A stretch of DNA of 64,000 nucleotides from Austropuccinia psidii. Lineage: Eukaryota > Basidiomycota > Pucciniomycetes > Pucciniales > Sphaerophragmiaceae. The stretch's first letter is position 1; each line of letters starts with the position of its first letter. The notes beneath the pieces are model-generated. The model was not told where the DNA came from. It saw only the letters and a program-made list of their open reading frames with translations, and did no database searches. Of the stretch, positions 54,937 through 64,000 are shown one piece after another. The stretch covers positions 9,646,937 to 9,710,936 of the forward strand of contig JALGQZ010000009.1 of assembly GCA_023105745.1 (NCBI GenBank), given 5' to 3'. Both the position numbers and the translations under genes were made by a program.

Positions 54937-57900
54937 TTTCTGACATATTTGATTCCATCCCAGAGTTGTATAATGCTATAAATGACGTGAAAAAACATCT
55001 CTCTGATAAAAATGACACCATTTGTAACAACATTAAAACAAACAACCTGAGTCTGTGCCAAATTAATGAAACACTTATGTGTTTTGAAAAAGTTTTAAGA
55101 ACAATTAAAAATTCTAATAATGAAAATTCTTCTAACATTAAAATAAATGAACAAGCTGCAATTATTAAAGAATTAACAGATAAATATTCTAAATTCAATA
55201 TTGATGACATGATTGAAACAAGAATTAAACAAGCCATAAATATTATCAAGACAGATAACAAGAAAGTCCTTGATGACATTTCAAATTCATTTACTGAAGT
55301 AAAGACATATACCATTGCCTTGAAAAAGTGTTTTGATGCTTCACAAGAAGAAGTATCAAAATTATCAATGAAATTGAATCAAGTCACTGCTGATAATACA
55401 AGACAGACAGAGCTATGGCAAGAACTTACACATAAAGAAGACATGTATAAAATTGAAGTAATAAATTTAATACAAAGCTTCCAACATGAATACAGAAATT
55501 CCCAAAGGTGTAGCAACAGTAAAATGAATGACATTGAACAAATACTGAACACCTTACCAAGAATGTCTACACCTCTAAATCAAAATGAGGGCACAAGAAT
55601 TTCAAATCCACAAGTATTGGATCCTGATAATTCACAATTAAAAAATGAATTATCCACTTCTTTTCATAACTTGGAACCATCAATGGGCCAAGCACTCTTG
55701 AAAGAAGTTCCAAAACTTAAAGAATGGCCTCACTTCAGTGGTGAAGGAGAGTATGACCATATGGAATTCATTAGAGGTATTGACATGATCAAGGAAGATT
55801 TTGAATTACCAGACAGATTGGTAACAGCCAGGTTTAACACCTTGTTTACCAGATCAGCTCACAGATGGTACATCAAAATAAGACAAGCACATGGACACCA
55901 GAGTTGGACTTGGTGGAAAACCCAAATCATCAACAAATGGGCAAATGATGCTTGGAGGTTTAAAGTTGAAACAGCCTTTGAATCTGCCAAATTTAATGCT
56001 GATAAAGACAAAGCTTTACCATGGTTTTGCCAACAAAAAGACAGATTAACAGCATTATATCCTGACATGTCAGAATTTATGATCCATAGAAAAATTCTGA
56101 GACAATGTAGAGGTGACTTAGAGCATGCTGTCAAAAGCAGGACTACTGAACAATCTTCAGCAGAAGATATTATCAATATACTAGAAGAAGTAACCACCAG
56201 AACCAAAATTGGTTCTAGTAGGGTGAATCTCAAAACAAGGTTTAATACACCTTGGAAAGATTCTGTGGACAAAAACCCCAAAGAAAATTCTGGTAATATT
56301 AAATATAAATCTGCAGACACAGTCAGAAAATGCCATATTTGCCAAAGCACCACCCATTTAGCCAATACATGTCCAAAGAGGGGGAAAATCAATGAAATTG
56401 ACATTGAAAAGGAACCAAATGTTGAAAAAGAAGACATAATTGAAGACAATTCAGATGATAAGTCATCCATATTTACTGAATCTTCAAAAGATATAGAAAA
56501 TATCAATGCCACTTTTGACATCATGGAATCTTATTCCCACTTACCACAATTGAGCAATGGTCAAGTTGATTTATCAAAAGTTCAAGATGCACAACTTATG
56601 AAGACAAAACCAAACAGAGGAAAAGGTTATACAGCTGGTAACTCCTGTATAACAGAAGTGGTGATTGAAAACAAGCCCACCAAACTCTTGCTTGACCCAG
56701 GAGCCTTCTGCTCTTGTGTTGGAAAAGCCTTTCTTAAGACCTGTGTGCCAAATTTTGAAGACCAATTGTTACCAATTGATGGTATAAAATTCAACAGTGC
56801 AAGTAACCCAATGAAAGCATTGGGAATCTTTGAGACCAATATCATATTCCCACACATAAATGGGAATTTAAGGATCACAGTTGAATTCGTTGTTATGGAA
56901 AATTGCTCTAGTACCCATTTTATATTGGGAAATGACTATTTGATCATGTATGGGATAGATTTACATAATAACAAAGACAGATACTTTACAATTGGGGACA
57001 ATAAGCGCCAGAAACTTGCCTTTTTACCATTTAAAAGACAAATTACAGTAAACAAAGTATCACCAGTCAACTTAGAGTTAGAAAAATTCAAGTCTGAACA
57101 GTTAAATGAAGCTGAGATAAGCCTTCATCTGACTGATAAACAAGAAAATGAACTTTCTTCCCTTTTGTATGACCACAAAGGAGCATTTGCTACAGACAAA
57201 GAACCTCTGGGAGCAATTATTGGTCATGAAGTTGACATCATTCTTAACATTGAGAGACCTTATCCACCACTCTTAAGAAGACCTGCTTATCCAGCAAGTC
57301 CAAAATCAAGAGAAGCTCTAGAAATTCATATCAAAGAACTTCTAGACCTTGGTGTAATAAGAAAAGTAGGCCACAATGAGGAAGTAGAAATAACTACACC
57401 AGTCATAGTGGCGTGGCATAATGGAAAATCCAGAATGGTTGGGGACTTTAGAGCTCTGAACACTTACACTGTTCCAGACAGATACCCAATACCAAAAATC
57501 CAAATTGCCCTTACTCAAATATCTCAAGCAGTGTATATAACCACTATGGATGCCCTTAAAGGATTCCATCAAAATGTGGTAACACCAAGAGCAAGAAAAT
57601 ACTTGAGAATTATTGTTCATTGTGGAGTGTATGAATACTTAAGGATGCCCTTTGGTATCAAAAATGCACCTTCACACTTCCAAAGAATGATGAATGAAAT
57701 CTTCCCTGAAGAACTCTCAGAGGGATGGTTAATCATTCACCTTGATGACATTATTATCTGTTCAAAGACTTGGGAGGAGCACATGTACAGACTATCAAGA
57801 GTTTTGACAAAAATCCAATCAGTAAACATGAAAATCTCCTTGAAGAAATGTCATTTTGGATTTAAAGAACTTAAGGCACTAGGACATGTTGTATCTGGTT

Positions 57901-60197
57901 TGTCCCTTGGAATTGATAAAAACAAAGTTGCAGCAGTATTGTTAAAACCCATGCCTCAGAATAAGAAGGAAATTCAGTCATTCTTGGGTTTTGCAGGATA
58001 TTACAGGCAACACATTAAAGACTTTGCATCCATAGCAAGACCACTTTATAAGTTGTGTGACAAAGACACAGTATTTGAGATGACTGTTGACAGAGTCAAA
58101 TCTTTTGAATCTCTAAGAGAAGCATTGACCACTGCTCCACTCTTACTGATGCCAGACTTTAAATTACCTTTCAAACTGTATATTGATGCATCAGGGGATG
58201 GACTAGGTGCTGCACTTCACCAAGTTCAGATCATAAATGACAAACCTGTAGAAGGACCAATATGTTTCATATCCAGACAAATCAAACCAACTGAAGCCAG
58301 ATATGGAGCAAGTCAAATGGAATGTCTATGCCTTGTCTGGGCCTTGGAGAAATTGAACTATTTCTTAGAGGGATGTGTTTTTGAAGTAATAACAGATTGT
58401 ACAGCTGTGAAATCACTTTTAAACATGAAAACACCTAACAGACACATGCTCAGATGGCAAATAGGCATACAAGAATACAGAGGCAATATGACTATTGTTC
58501 ATAAGGATGGGAATATTCATAAGAATGCAGATGGACTAAGCAGATGGCCATTACCAAATAACATTGATAATCCTTCTTATGTTCCAGAAGAAGCTTCACC
58601 ACAAATTCCAATAGAAGGAATAAGTGTTACAGACTTGAACACCACCTTCTTTGAAGAAGTCAGAAATAGTTACACTCAAGATAAGAATTGTAGCATCTTA
58701 TGCCAATTACTTAACAAAGACTGTAAAGACAACTCTCTACTACATGCCTTGGATGAAGTATGGAGAAAATCTTATAATGAAGGAAGATTTCACCTACTGG
58801 ATGGTATAATTTACCACAGAACCAAGCACACATGTGTCATGACAGTTGTAGACAGGTCATTAATCAATCTTGTACTGAAAGAATGCCATGATAGTCCCTT
58901 TTCAGGACATCTTTCTGAAGACAGAACAAGAGAGAAAGTGAAGACCTGCATATGGTGGCCAATGTGGCAAAAAGATGTTGCAGAGTATTGCAAAACCTGT
59001 GACAGATGCCAAAAGGCAAATAAATCCACTGGCAAAAGACTTGGAAATATGATGAAAATCCAAGAACCAAACAGACCTTGGGAAATTATCCATATGGATT
59101 GGGTAACTGGCCTACCACCAGGAGGTGACAGGAGCTATAATGCTTGCCTAGTAATTGTGGACAGATTCAGTAAAACTCCAATCTTTTTACCATGTCACAA
59201 AGATGATACAGCCATGGATACAGCTCTTCTGATATGGAATAGAGTAGTGTCATGGACTGGGATATTTACAAATATCATCAGTGATAGAGATCCCAAATTC
59301 ACTTCAGCACTATGGACAAATCTTCACCAATTATTTGGCACTAAACTGTCTTTCTCTACAGCCTACCACCCACAAACTGATGGCCTGGCTGAAAGAATGA
59401 TCCAAACCTTAGAGGACATGGTGAGAAGATTTTGTGCATATGGCCTTGAATTCAAAGATTGTGATGGATTTACCCATGATTGGTGTACTCTGTTACCAGC
59501 ACTGGAATTAGCATATAAAACATCAATCCATGCTAGTACCAATCAGACTCCTGCTGTTCTAGAAAAAGGATGGAACCCCAAGTTACCCCAAGAATCCTTG
59601 AGGAAGGACTTAATTGAAATACATCCCACAGCTGCTAGCTTCAAAGGAATTCTAGACAAAGCTAGAAAGCATGCAGTAAGGTGCATGGAGGACTCTTTTG
59701 CATATGCTAAAGACAAATGGGATAAATCTCATGCAACTCCAGATTTCAAAGTGGGGGACCTAGTTCTTGTATCCACCACTAACTTCAATAACATCAAAGG
59801 ATGTAAAAAGTTGAAAGACTCCTTTGCAGGACCTTTTGTGATTAAGGCCCTCCATGGAGAAAATGCTGTTGAAGTAGAGTTATCTGAAGAACTTAGCAAT
59901 AAGCACCCTACATTTCCAGTGAGCTTGATAAAACCATATAAATCTAGTGATGCTGAGAAATTTCCCTTGAGGAATAAGGTTCCCCAAGTTATACCTCCTA
60001 TTGAGACATCTGGTACTAAGAAAATAACCAAAGTTCTTAAAGAAAGGAAATTAAGAACCAAGAAAGTAAGGGAATACCTTGTTAGGTACAGTGACCCAAC
60101 TTGTGAAGATGAATGGTTAGAAGAAAAAGATATACCAGAAGCTACCAAACTCCTGAGGAGATTCAGACACACTAGAAACACCAATATTACAAAGTAA
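54273..60197 (+). CDS. pol: Gag-Pol polyprotein of element D
   Basis: A single 1,974-codon frame, so Gag and Pol are made as one precursor. Residues 1-220 overlap the accessory frame. A Lys/Asn/Glu-rich coiled-coil region runs about 230-430, and the gag core about 470-640 ('[20 protein letters not shown]'). The zinc knuckle '[14 protein letters not shown]' is at 687-700. The protease region has '[11 protein letters not shown]' with Asp808, Pro replacing the usual Thr/Ser. RT has '[15 protein letters not shown]' and 'HLDD' at 1156-1159, His replacing the usual Tyr/Phe. RNase H has '[14 protein letters not shown]'. Integrase has the H/C zinc region and a DD35E triad: Asp1609, Asp1671, Glu1707. 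The tail is a chromodomain-like '[19 protein letters not shown]'. E2 and F retain YIDD, and F retains DTGA. Confidence 0.95.
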   Translation: MPSTRSGASYNPSSSSQKGNRRDYGRGQPGTEGKGSVDDFQTTKMGHSEADNTILPSKRADTATTSLCGHIQSQPQCIQQCTSIQGVPDPCRPVEELHEFLPDSKKILGPSQHLQIAQWMASIDGEEKHDAFDTRMEEKQPSTTQTSSKNSPSGQQQQFQREKAATNSKQGQREGTSPKTLQPGLQNPKDSAGCHGKCISDGQNHDGITEEGGSQIKVPEMISDIFDSIPELYNAINDVKKHLSDKNDTICNNIKTNNLSLCQINETLMCFEKVLRTIKNSNNENSSNIKINEQAAIIKELTDKYSKFNIDDMIETRIKQAINIIKTDNKKVLDDISNSFTEVKTYTIALKKCFDASQEEVSKLSMKLNQVTADNTRQTELWQELTHKEDMYKIEVINLIQSFQHEYRNSQRCSNSKMNDIEQILNTLPRMSTPLNQNEGTRISNPQVLDPDNSQLKNELSTSFHNLEPSMGQALLKEVPKLKEWPHFSGEGEYDHMEFIRGIDMIKEDFELPDRLVTARFNTLFTRSAHRWYIKIRQAHGHQSWTWWKTQIINKWANDAWRFKVETAFESAKFNADKDKALPWFCQQKDRLTALYPDMSEFMIHRKILRQCRGDLEHAVKSRTTEQSSAEDIINILEEVTTRTKIGSSRVNLKTRFNTPWKDSVDKNPKENSGNIKYKSADTVRKCHICQSTTHLANTCPKRGKINEIDIEKEPNVEKEDIIEDNSDDKSSIFTESSKDIENINATFDIMESYSHLPQLSNGQVDLSKVQDAQLMKTKPNRGKGYTAGNSCITEVVIENKPTKLLLDPGAFCSCVGKAFLKTCVPNFEDQLLPIDGIKFNSASNPMKALGIFETNIIFPHINGNLRITVEFVVMENCSSTHFILGNDYLIMYGIDLHNNKDRYFTIGDNKRQKLAFLPFKRQITVNKVSPVNLELEKFKSEQLNEAEISLHLTDKQENELSSLLYDHKGAFATDKEPLGAIIGHEVDIILNIERPYPPLLRRPAYPASPKSREALEIHIKELLDLGVIRKVGHNEEVEITTPVIVAWHNGKSRMVGDFRALNTYTVPDRYPIPKIQIALTQISQAVYITTMDALKGFHQNVVTPRARKYLRIIVHCGVYEYLRMPFGIKNAPSHFQRMMNEIFPEELSEGWLIIHLDDIIICSKTWEEHMYRLSRVLTKIQSVNMKISLKKCHFGFKELKALGHVVSGLSLGIDKNKVAAVLLKPMPQNKKEIQSFLGFAGYYRQHIKDFASIARPLYKLCDKDTVFEMTVDRVKSFESLREALTTAPLLLMPDFKLPFKLYIDASGDGLGAALHQVQIINDKPVEGPICFISRQIKPTEARYGASQMECLCLVWALEKLNYFLEGCVFEVITDCTAVKSLLNMKTPNRHMLRWQIGIQEYRGNMTIVHKDGNIHKNADGLSRWPLPNNIDNPSYVPEEASPQIPIEGISVTDLNTTFFEEVRNSYTQDKNCSILCQLLNKDCKDNSLLHALDEVWRKSYNEGRFHLLDGIIYHRTKHTCVMTVVDRSLINLVLKECHDSPFSGHLSEDRTREKVKTCIWWPMWQKDVAEYCKTCDRCQKANKSTGKRLGNMMKIQEPNRPWEIIHMDWVTGLPPGGDRSYNACLVIVDRFSKTPIFLPCHKDDTAMDTALLIWNRVVSWTGIFTNIISDRDPKFTSALWTNLHQLFGTKLSFSTAYHPQTDGLAERMIQTLEDMVRRFCAYGLEFKDCDGFTHDWCTLLPALELAYKTSIHASTNQTPAVLEKGWNPKLPQESLRKDLIEIHPTAASFKGILDKARKHAVRCMEDSFAYAKDKWDKSHATPDFKVGDLVLVSTTNFNNIKGCKKLKDSFAGPFVIKALHGENAVEVELSEELSNKHPTFPVSLIKPYKSSDAEKFPLRNKVPQVIPPIETSGTKKITKVLKERKLRTKKVREYLVRYSDPTCEDEWLEEKDIPEATKLLRRFRHTRNTNITK

Positions 60198-60209
60198 TAT
60201 TCTTTTTTT

Positions 60210-60221
60210 AGGGGGAGGGAA
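60210..60221 (+). promoter_or_regulatory. Polypurine tract of element D
   Basis: AGGGGGAGGGAA preceded by a run of T, immediately before the 3' LTR. Confidence 0.88.
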
Positions 60222-62061
60222 TGTGAGCCTTAGAGGTAATTTCATATACCCAAAAGACCACAAATATAAAAAATAACATATTAATATAAATAAAATAAAT
60301 TTATTTATATTATTAAAATAAAAATCAAAATATAAATATAAAATTATATTAAAAATAAAAAATTAATTATAATTTAAAAATAAAAAATACATTAAATTTT
60401 GTAAATATAAAATTACATTTATACTTGAAAAAATTAAGTAAAAATGAAACTTTAACAAAATTGTGAAAAAATAAATAAATTTGGAAAAAAGTTAAATAAA
60501 ATTTATTATAACTTTTTATCCAATAAATAATCATATAAAATTTATTTCACCATTGGATTCCTCATAAAAAATCAGGTGGGGTCACCTCTGAGTGAAATTC
60601 TTGTAACTCAACTCTAAATAAGCTGAAATTAAGTTTTTAGTATTTTCAATACAAAAGTTGAAAATCCTCAAAACCTTAATTCAATTCACACCACATGTGG
60701 TGCTAACCATCAATTTTTGTGTTAAAATTGAGGTGTTGTGTTTAGTTTAGAAGTTATGAGGAATTGAAGTATTTTCAATTGAATTCAATTGAAATGTCAA
60801 AATGTGCGCGTGTATTACATAAGTGAACTTTGATTTACATATGAGGTGTCAATTATTACTGTATTGTACTGTACAATTGAATTGAATTACATATGTAAAT
60901 TATAAGTATAATACATGATGAGGAATTAAAGGAAAAATAAATTGGAAAGATTAAATTTGGGGGGGAAAAGGAACTCCAGCTCTAAGGGGGAGCTAGACCC
61001 CCAAGATCCTTGCTGACAGGCGTGGGATGTCAAAATTCACGCAAAAGTTCATCACTTTTGGCCTGGAATTGAGTTACAGGGTCTGTGGACTCAATTGATG
61101 ATGAGGTTTTGATACCAACTGGGGTAGTTTTAGCTGTTGCCAAGAGGGTAAAACTACCCTTAAGATAAAACAATCATAATAAAAACAGTTTTAACTGGTT
61201 TCTACGCCTCTGACACACATTCTGACGTGTTTTGAAGGCTCTAGGCCTGGTATTGCTATAGTAATGGCTGATTTAAGGGTCTAAAATGGCTAAAAATGGC
61301 TAAAAATGGCTTAAACCAGCCCTTTTTTGGCCTAAACCAGGGTTCAATGATGCCATAATTGGCTTTTCTGTTGTCAGACTGTTTTTCACGACTGACAAGA
61401 GTAAATTTTACTTTTGGAGTAAGAGAATTGATGGTTATAAAAGAATGTCTTCTTTGCCCCACTTTTCTCTTCATGTTAGAATCTTTTCCTTTTATTAATT
61501 AGTTTAAAACTGTTAAACCAATCAATCAAAGATTCCAACCACCACTTTTAAATCATTTTAATCCTTTTAACCACGTGAAAAAAACATTATAATCATTGTT
61601 TGTAACTCTTATAATCATTTTTACCCCTGAACCACCCCAAAAGTGAATTAAAGCATCTTTCATCACTGTAAACTTTGTCACTTTGTTTCCAAATTCACTC
61701 TGGTCACTTTTGGGTGTGTTTTCTCTTTAATATTCTTTTTAAAAGACTTTGTTCTTTAATTAATTGCTTGCAGTTCTTTGCTCAATTAATTCCAATTGAA
61801 ATTGCTCTTGAAGAAATTTCTTTTGTAGCCTTAAAATATCTCTTGTAGAGTATTTTTTGGATAAATTTTTATTGTTGGTAAAACAATAAATTTTTATAAT
61901 ATTATTGTTTTATACTAATAAAGTTATAAACAATAAAATTGGTGTGTTTTCTCTTAAAAATAATATTTCATACTATTTTTAATTGATTTTTACCTTATAC
62001 AAATTTTGAGGACAGGAAAAGTACTTGATTTTTAATCAAAGTTTCATATCCACACCTTACA
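60222..62061 (+). repeat. 3' LTR of element D
   Basis: 1,840 bp, collinear with the 5' LTR without indels. Differences are mostly transitions, for example GGCGTG/GGTGTG near its end. It ends CCACACCTTACA where the 5' copy ends CCAAACCTTACA; the solo LTR at 15568 shares the CCACACC form. Confidence 0.95.
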
Positions 62062-62066
62062 GTAGA

Positions 62067-62478
62067 AGTTAGATGAGAGGTGAATGTTTTGTTCACCCTT
62101 ATTTGGCCTGAAATTGACCATAACTCCAGTAATATTGGTGCTAGCTCAGTTTGGCTGGTACCATTGGATAGCCCTGGCTTAGAGCTTCATTTTGAGTACC
62201 CATTTGATGGGTTTAAGCCTCTCCTTCTAGATTTTAGATGAGAGGTGAATATTAAGGTTTATGCTCAGCAATAACTTTGAGCAGGAATAACTTTGTTATT
62301 CTTTGTTCTATGGTGATGGGACTTGTATTTTCAGAAAGAGGTGAGTTTCCTCTTTCTTTTGATACTTTCTAAGCTGTTTTGGCTCAGTTCCATGTTTTGG
62401 TGGTATCTTGGCTATACCATTGGCTTATGGTATTTTGGCTGTCATGCTTGTGCTCTGGTTTTGAGTCACAGGCTGACA
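62067..62478 (-). repeat. E3 3' LTR, right part
   Basis: Continues the LTR after the second GTAGA copy (62062-62066), beginning AGTTAGATGAGAGG and ending CACAGGCTGACA. Confidence 0.93.
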
Positions 62479-62490
62479 TACCCTCCCTCT
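62479..62490 (-). promoter_or_regulatory. Polypurine tract of E3
   Basis: Minus strand AGAGGGAGGGTA next to the LTR, identical to that of E2. Confidence 0.85.
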
Positions 62491-63965
62491 AAGCAAGGCT
62501 CATCATTGATGAGACTGTTCAGTCGTCTTAGAGGCCCTGAATCTCCTTAGATGAAGGTTCCCATCTGGTATGGCATCTTCTTCCAACCATTTGTCTTTGT
62601 CAGCTATTTAGTGTTTGAATCTGACTAAGTATTGTCTTTGATCCTTTCCATTAAGTATGATCTTCCTGGCCCTGATGATCTTACTCACAGGTCCTGAGGA
62701 GTCCTCCACTTCCACTATATCAAGTGGTGTGGGGTTCTTCTTCCTGGAGGGGAATTTATCCTCCTCTGTTTGGAAGTATGGTTTGACCAAACTTACTGGG
62801 AACACTGGGTGCTTCCTGGAGAATTCCTCTGTAAGTTTTACTTCCAATGCATTCTTTCCTATCAACCTAATGATAGTGAAAGGCCTTACAAATGAGTCCC
62901 TCATCTTCTTGGGTCCTGTAAGATTATTAAAGTTCAGTGTAGACACTAGCACCTGGTCCCCTTCCTTAAAGTCAGGTTCCATGTGTGTGTTGTCCCACCT
63001 CTGTTTATTATATTATTTTGCCTCAGCTATGCATTTGGAAGCTGTGTCACAAGGCCTCTTCCACATATCATGGAAGTCTTTGGCTGTGGGGTGGATGGTC
63101 AGAAGATTTTTCTTTGAGTGATCCACAGGCAACAGGGGATTCACCCTTTCTCTACCACTGCAGGTGTTTTTCCTGTGGTAGAGTGCTGACTTGTATTATA
63201 AGCCAGTTGGACAGCTGGTAGAAGGGTAACCCAGTCATGGGTGTATCCTTCATGGTCCTTGTATTCCATGCCATAGGCACAGAACTTTCTAAGGATGTCT
63301 TCCACAGTCTGCATCATCCTCTCAGCTATGCCATCTGTTTGGGGATGGTTAGCTGTGGAAAAAGCAAGCTTGGTGCCAAGCATGTCATACAAGTTGGTCC
63401 AAAGTTCAGATGTGAATTTCGGGTCCCTCTCACTAATGATGATTTTAGGGACTCCACAGGTAGATATGATGTTATTCCAAAATAACAGGGCAGTATCCAT
63501 GGCTGTGTCCTCTTTGTGGAATGGTAGACACCTCCCTCTCCTCCTGAACCTATCAACTATGATCAAGCAGGAATTGTAGTTTTCTTTGCCTCCTGGGACA
63601 AGTCCTGTAACCCAGTCCATGATGATGGTTTCCCATGGGTGTTTGGGTTCTCCTATATGTTGAAGTAACACATACTTCTTCCCATGTTTCCTATTTGCAT
63701 TTTGGCATACTTCACAAGTGTTGATGTATTCAACCAACTCTTGTTCCCACTTAGGCCAACAAGCTGTGCTTTCTACCCTTTCTTTGGTCCTGTCTTCACT
63801 CATGTGTCCCATATAGGGGAAGTCATGACATTCCTGTAGGATCAGAGAGATGTGGTCTCTGTCTACCACTGTAAGTGCACTTGTGTGTTTCTCTCTGTGG
63901 TAGAGCAGGCCATCTATAAGGAAGAACTTGTTATCCTCATAGGCCCTCAACCAGGGTACTTCCAT
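62491..63965 (-). pseudogene. pol: Integrase and chromodomain tail of E3
   Basis: Frame 63965-63141 carries the integrase zinc-binding region with both Cys pairs ('[12 protein letters not shown]'), '[12 protein letters not shown]', '[13 protein letters not shown]' and '[15 protein letters not shown]'. A frameshift follows 'AVVEKG' near 63141. TAA occurs in 'IAEAK', stop, 'YNKQRWD' (about 63010), shared with E2. Frame 62982-62608 then gives 'MEPDFKEGDQVLVSTLNFNN' and the start of a chromodomain ('QRQYLVRFKH') before a stop. In 'ISERDPKF' the residue two before the conserved Asp-Pro is Glu, but the neighbouring Asp remains. Confidence 0.88.
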
Positions 63966-64000
63966 CTGGGATTCCAGTTCTGGACTCCTGTATTTTTGTT

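Larger units (their letters stand above)
51962..62061 (+). mobile_element. Ty3/gypsy element D, young and full length
   Basis: 10,100 bp, flanked by GTAGA (51957-51961 and 62062-62066), inserted in the LTR of E3. Both LTRs are 1,840 bp and differ at about a dozen sites by eye (about 0.6%). One uninterrupted Gag-Pol frame of 1,974 codons spans gag to chromodomain, with a spliced accessory frame overlapping its start. The family has also left a solo LTR at 15568-17394, so it has been active recently. Two catalytic motifs are unusual (protease DPGA, RT HLDD), which may make this copy defective despite the open frame. Confidence 0.96.
50937..64000 (-). mobile_element. Ty3/gypsy element E3 (minus strand), runs off the window
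   Basis: Its 3' LTR (50937-51961 plus 62067-62478) is split by element D; the joined length is 1,437 bp, the same as in E2. The polypurine tract and the end of pol follow, reading leftward from beyond 64000. The left TSD copy should be GAAAG (50932-50936); the right copy is outside. It interrupts the integrase of F. Pol closely resembles that of E2, including a shared stop. Confidence 0.93.

Noticed and set aside
55859..56524. Long minus-strand frames opposite D gag-pol (also 54623-55315, 59729-60184)
   Set aside because: Mirror images of a coding frame with biased codons; no splice structure or conserved motif, unlike the antisense gene in G.
51962..62061. Repeat-induced point mutation as the cause of LTR differences in D
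   Set aside because: Differences are few and mixed, with both transitions and transversions, and the long open frame is intact; ordinary drift with some CpG decay explains it.
1..64000. tRNA, rRNA and other RNA genes, and bacterial-type signals such as operons or ribosome-binding sites
   Set aside because: None could be supported by eye. Introns and transposon types show a eukaryotic nuclear sequence; a covariance-model scan would be needed to exclude small RNAs.

Overview
The window looks like nuclear DNA of a rust fungus (Basidiomycota, Pucciniales). It is AT-rich, the one host gene has short introns (58-95 nt), and the Gag and antisense-ORF proteins resemble families I recall from Austropuccinia psidii (myrtle rust). 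The species is an inference from memory, not a search. There is one recognisable host gene; nearly everything else is a stack of nested transposons whose junctions can be read exactly from terminal repeats and target-site duplications (TSDs).

Left end (1-4909): a degraded LTR piece (about 535-1507), then a seven-exon gene at 2294-4008 (+) that I assign to the third subunit of DNA polymerase delta (Cdc27/POLD3/Pol32 family), ending in a PCNA-binding PIP box.

Nest 1 (4910-21710): a PIF/Harbinger DNA transposon with matching terminal inverted repeats and a TTA duplication, about 4.0 kb once insertions are removed. It is split by Ty3/gypsy element A (7047-18421, TSD GTCTA), whose 3' LTR is itself split by a solo D-family LTR (15568-17394, TSD CCCCA). 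A solo E-family LTR also sits in it (19647-21083, TSD TTAAT).

Nest 2 (21888 to beyond 64000): a decayed Ty3/gypsy element F (+) is cut into three visible pieces by E2 (26302-37441, minus, TSD CTGAG, itself containing the opposite-strand solo LTR E4 at 33483-34919), by G (38937-49098, plus, TSD AACAG), and by E3 (50937 to beyond the window, minus). E3's LTR is split by D (51962-62061, plus, TSD GTAGA), a young full-length element with one 1,974-codon Gag-Pol frame.

Two Ty3 lineages are present. A and G have a separate gag, pol in the -1 frame, a C-terminal chromodomain, and a primer-binding site complementary to the predicted transcript start in their own LTR, as in self-priming Tf1/sushi elements. 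G also carries an antisense two-exon gene for a protein with Gal4-like Zn2Cys6 spacing. D, E and F have longer LTRs, a tRNA-type primer-binding site and fused Gag-Pol. All three share an apparent splice switch: a short intron contains the Gag-Pol start codon, and its removal opens a second protein in an overlapping frame. That conserved overlapped accessory gene and the antisense gene of G are the best candidates for undescribed biology here.
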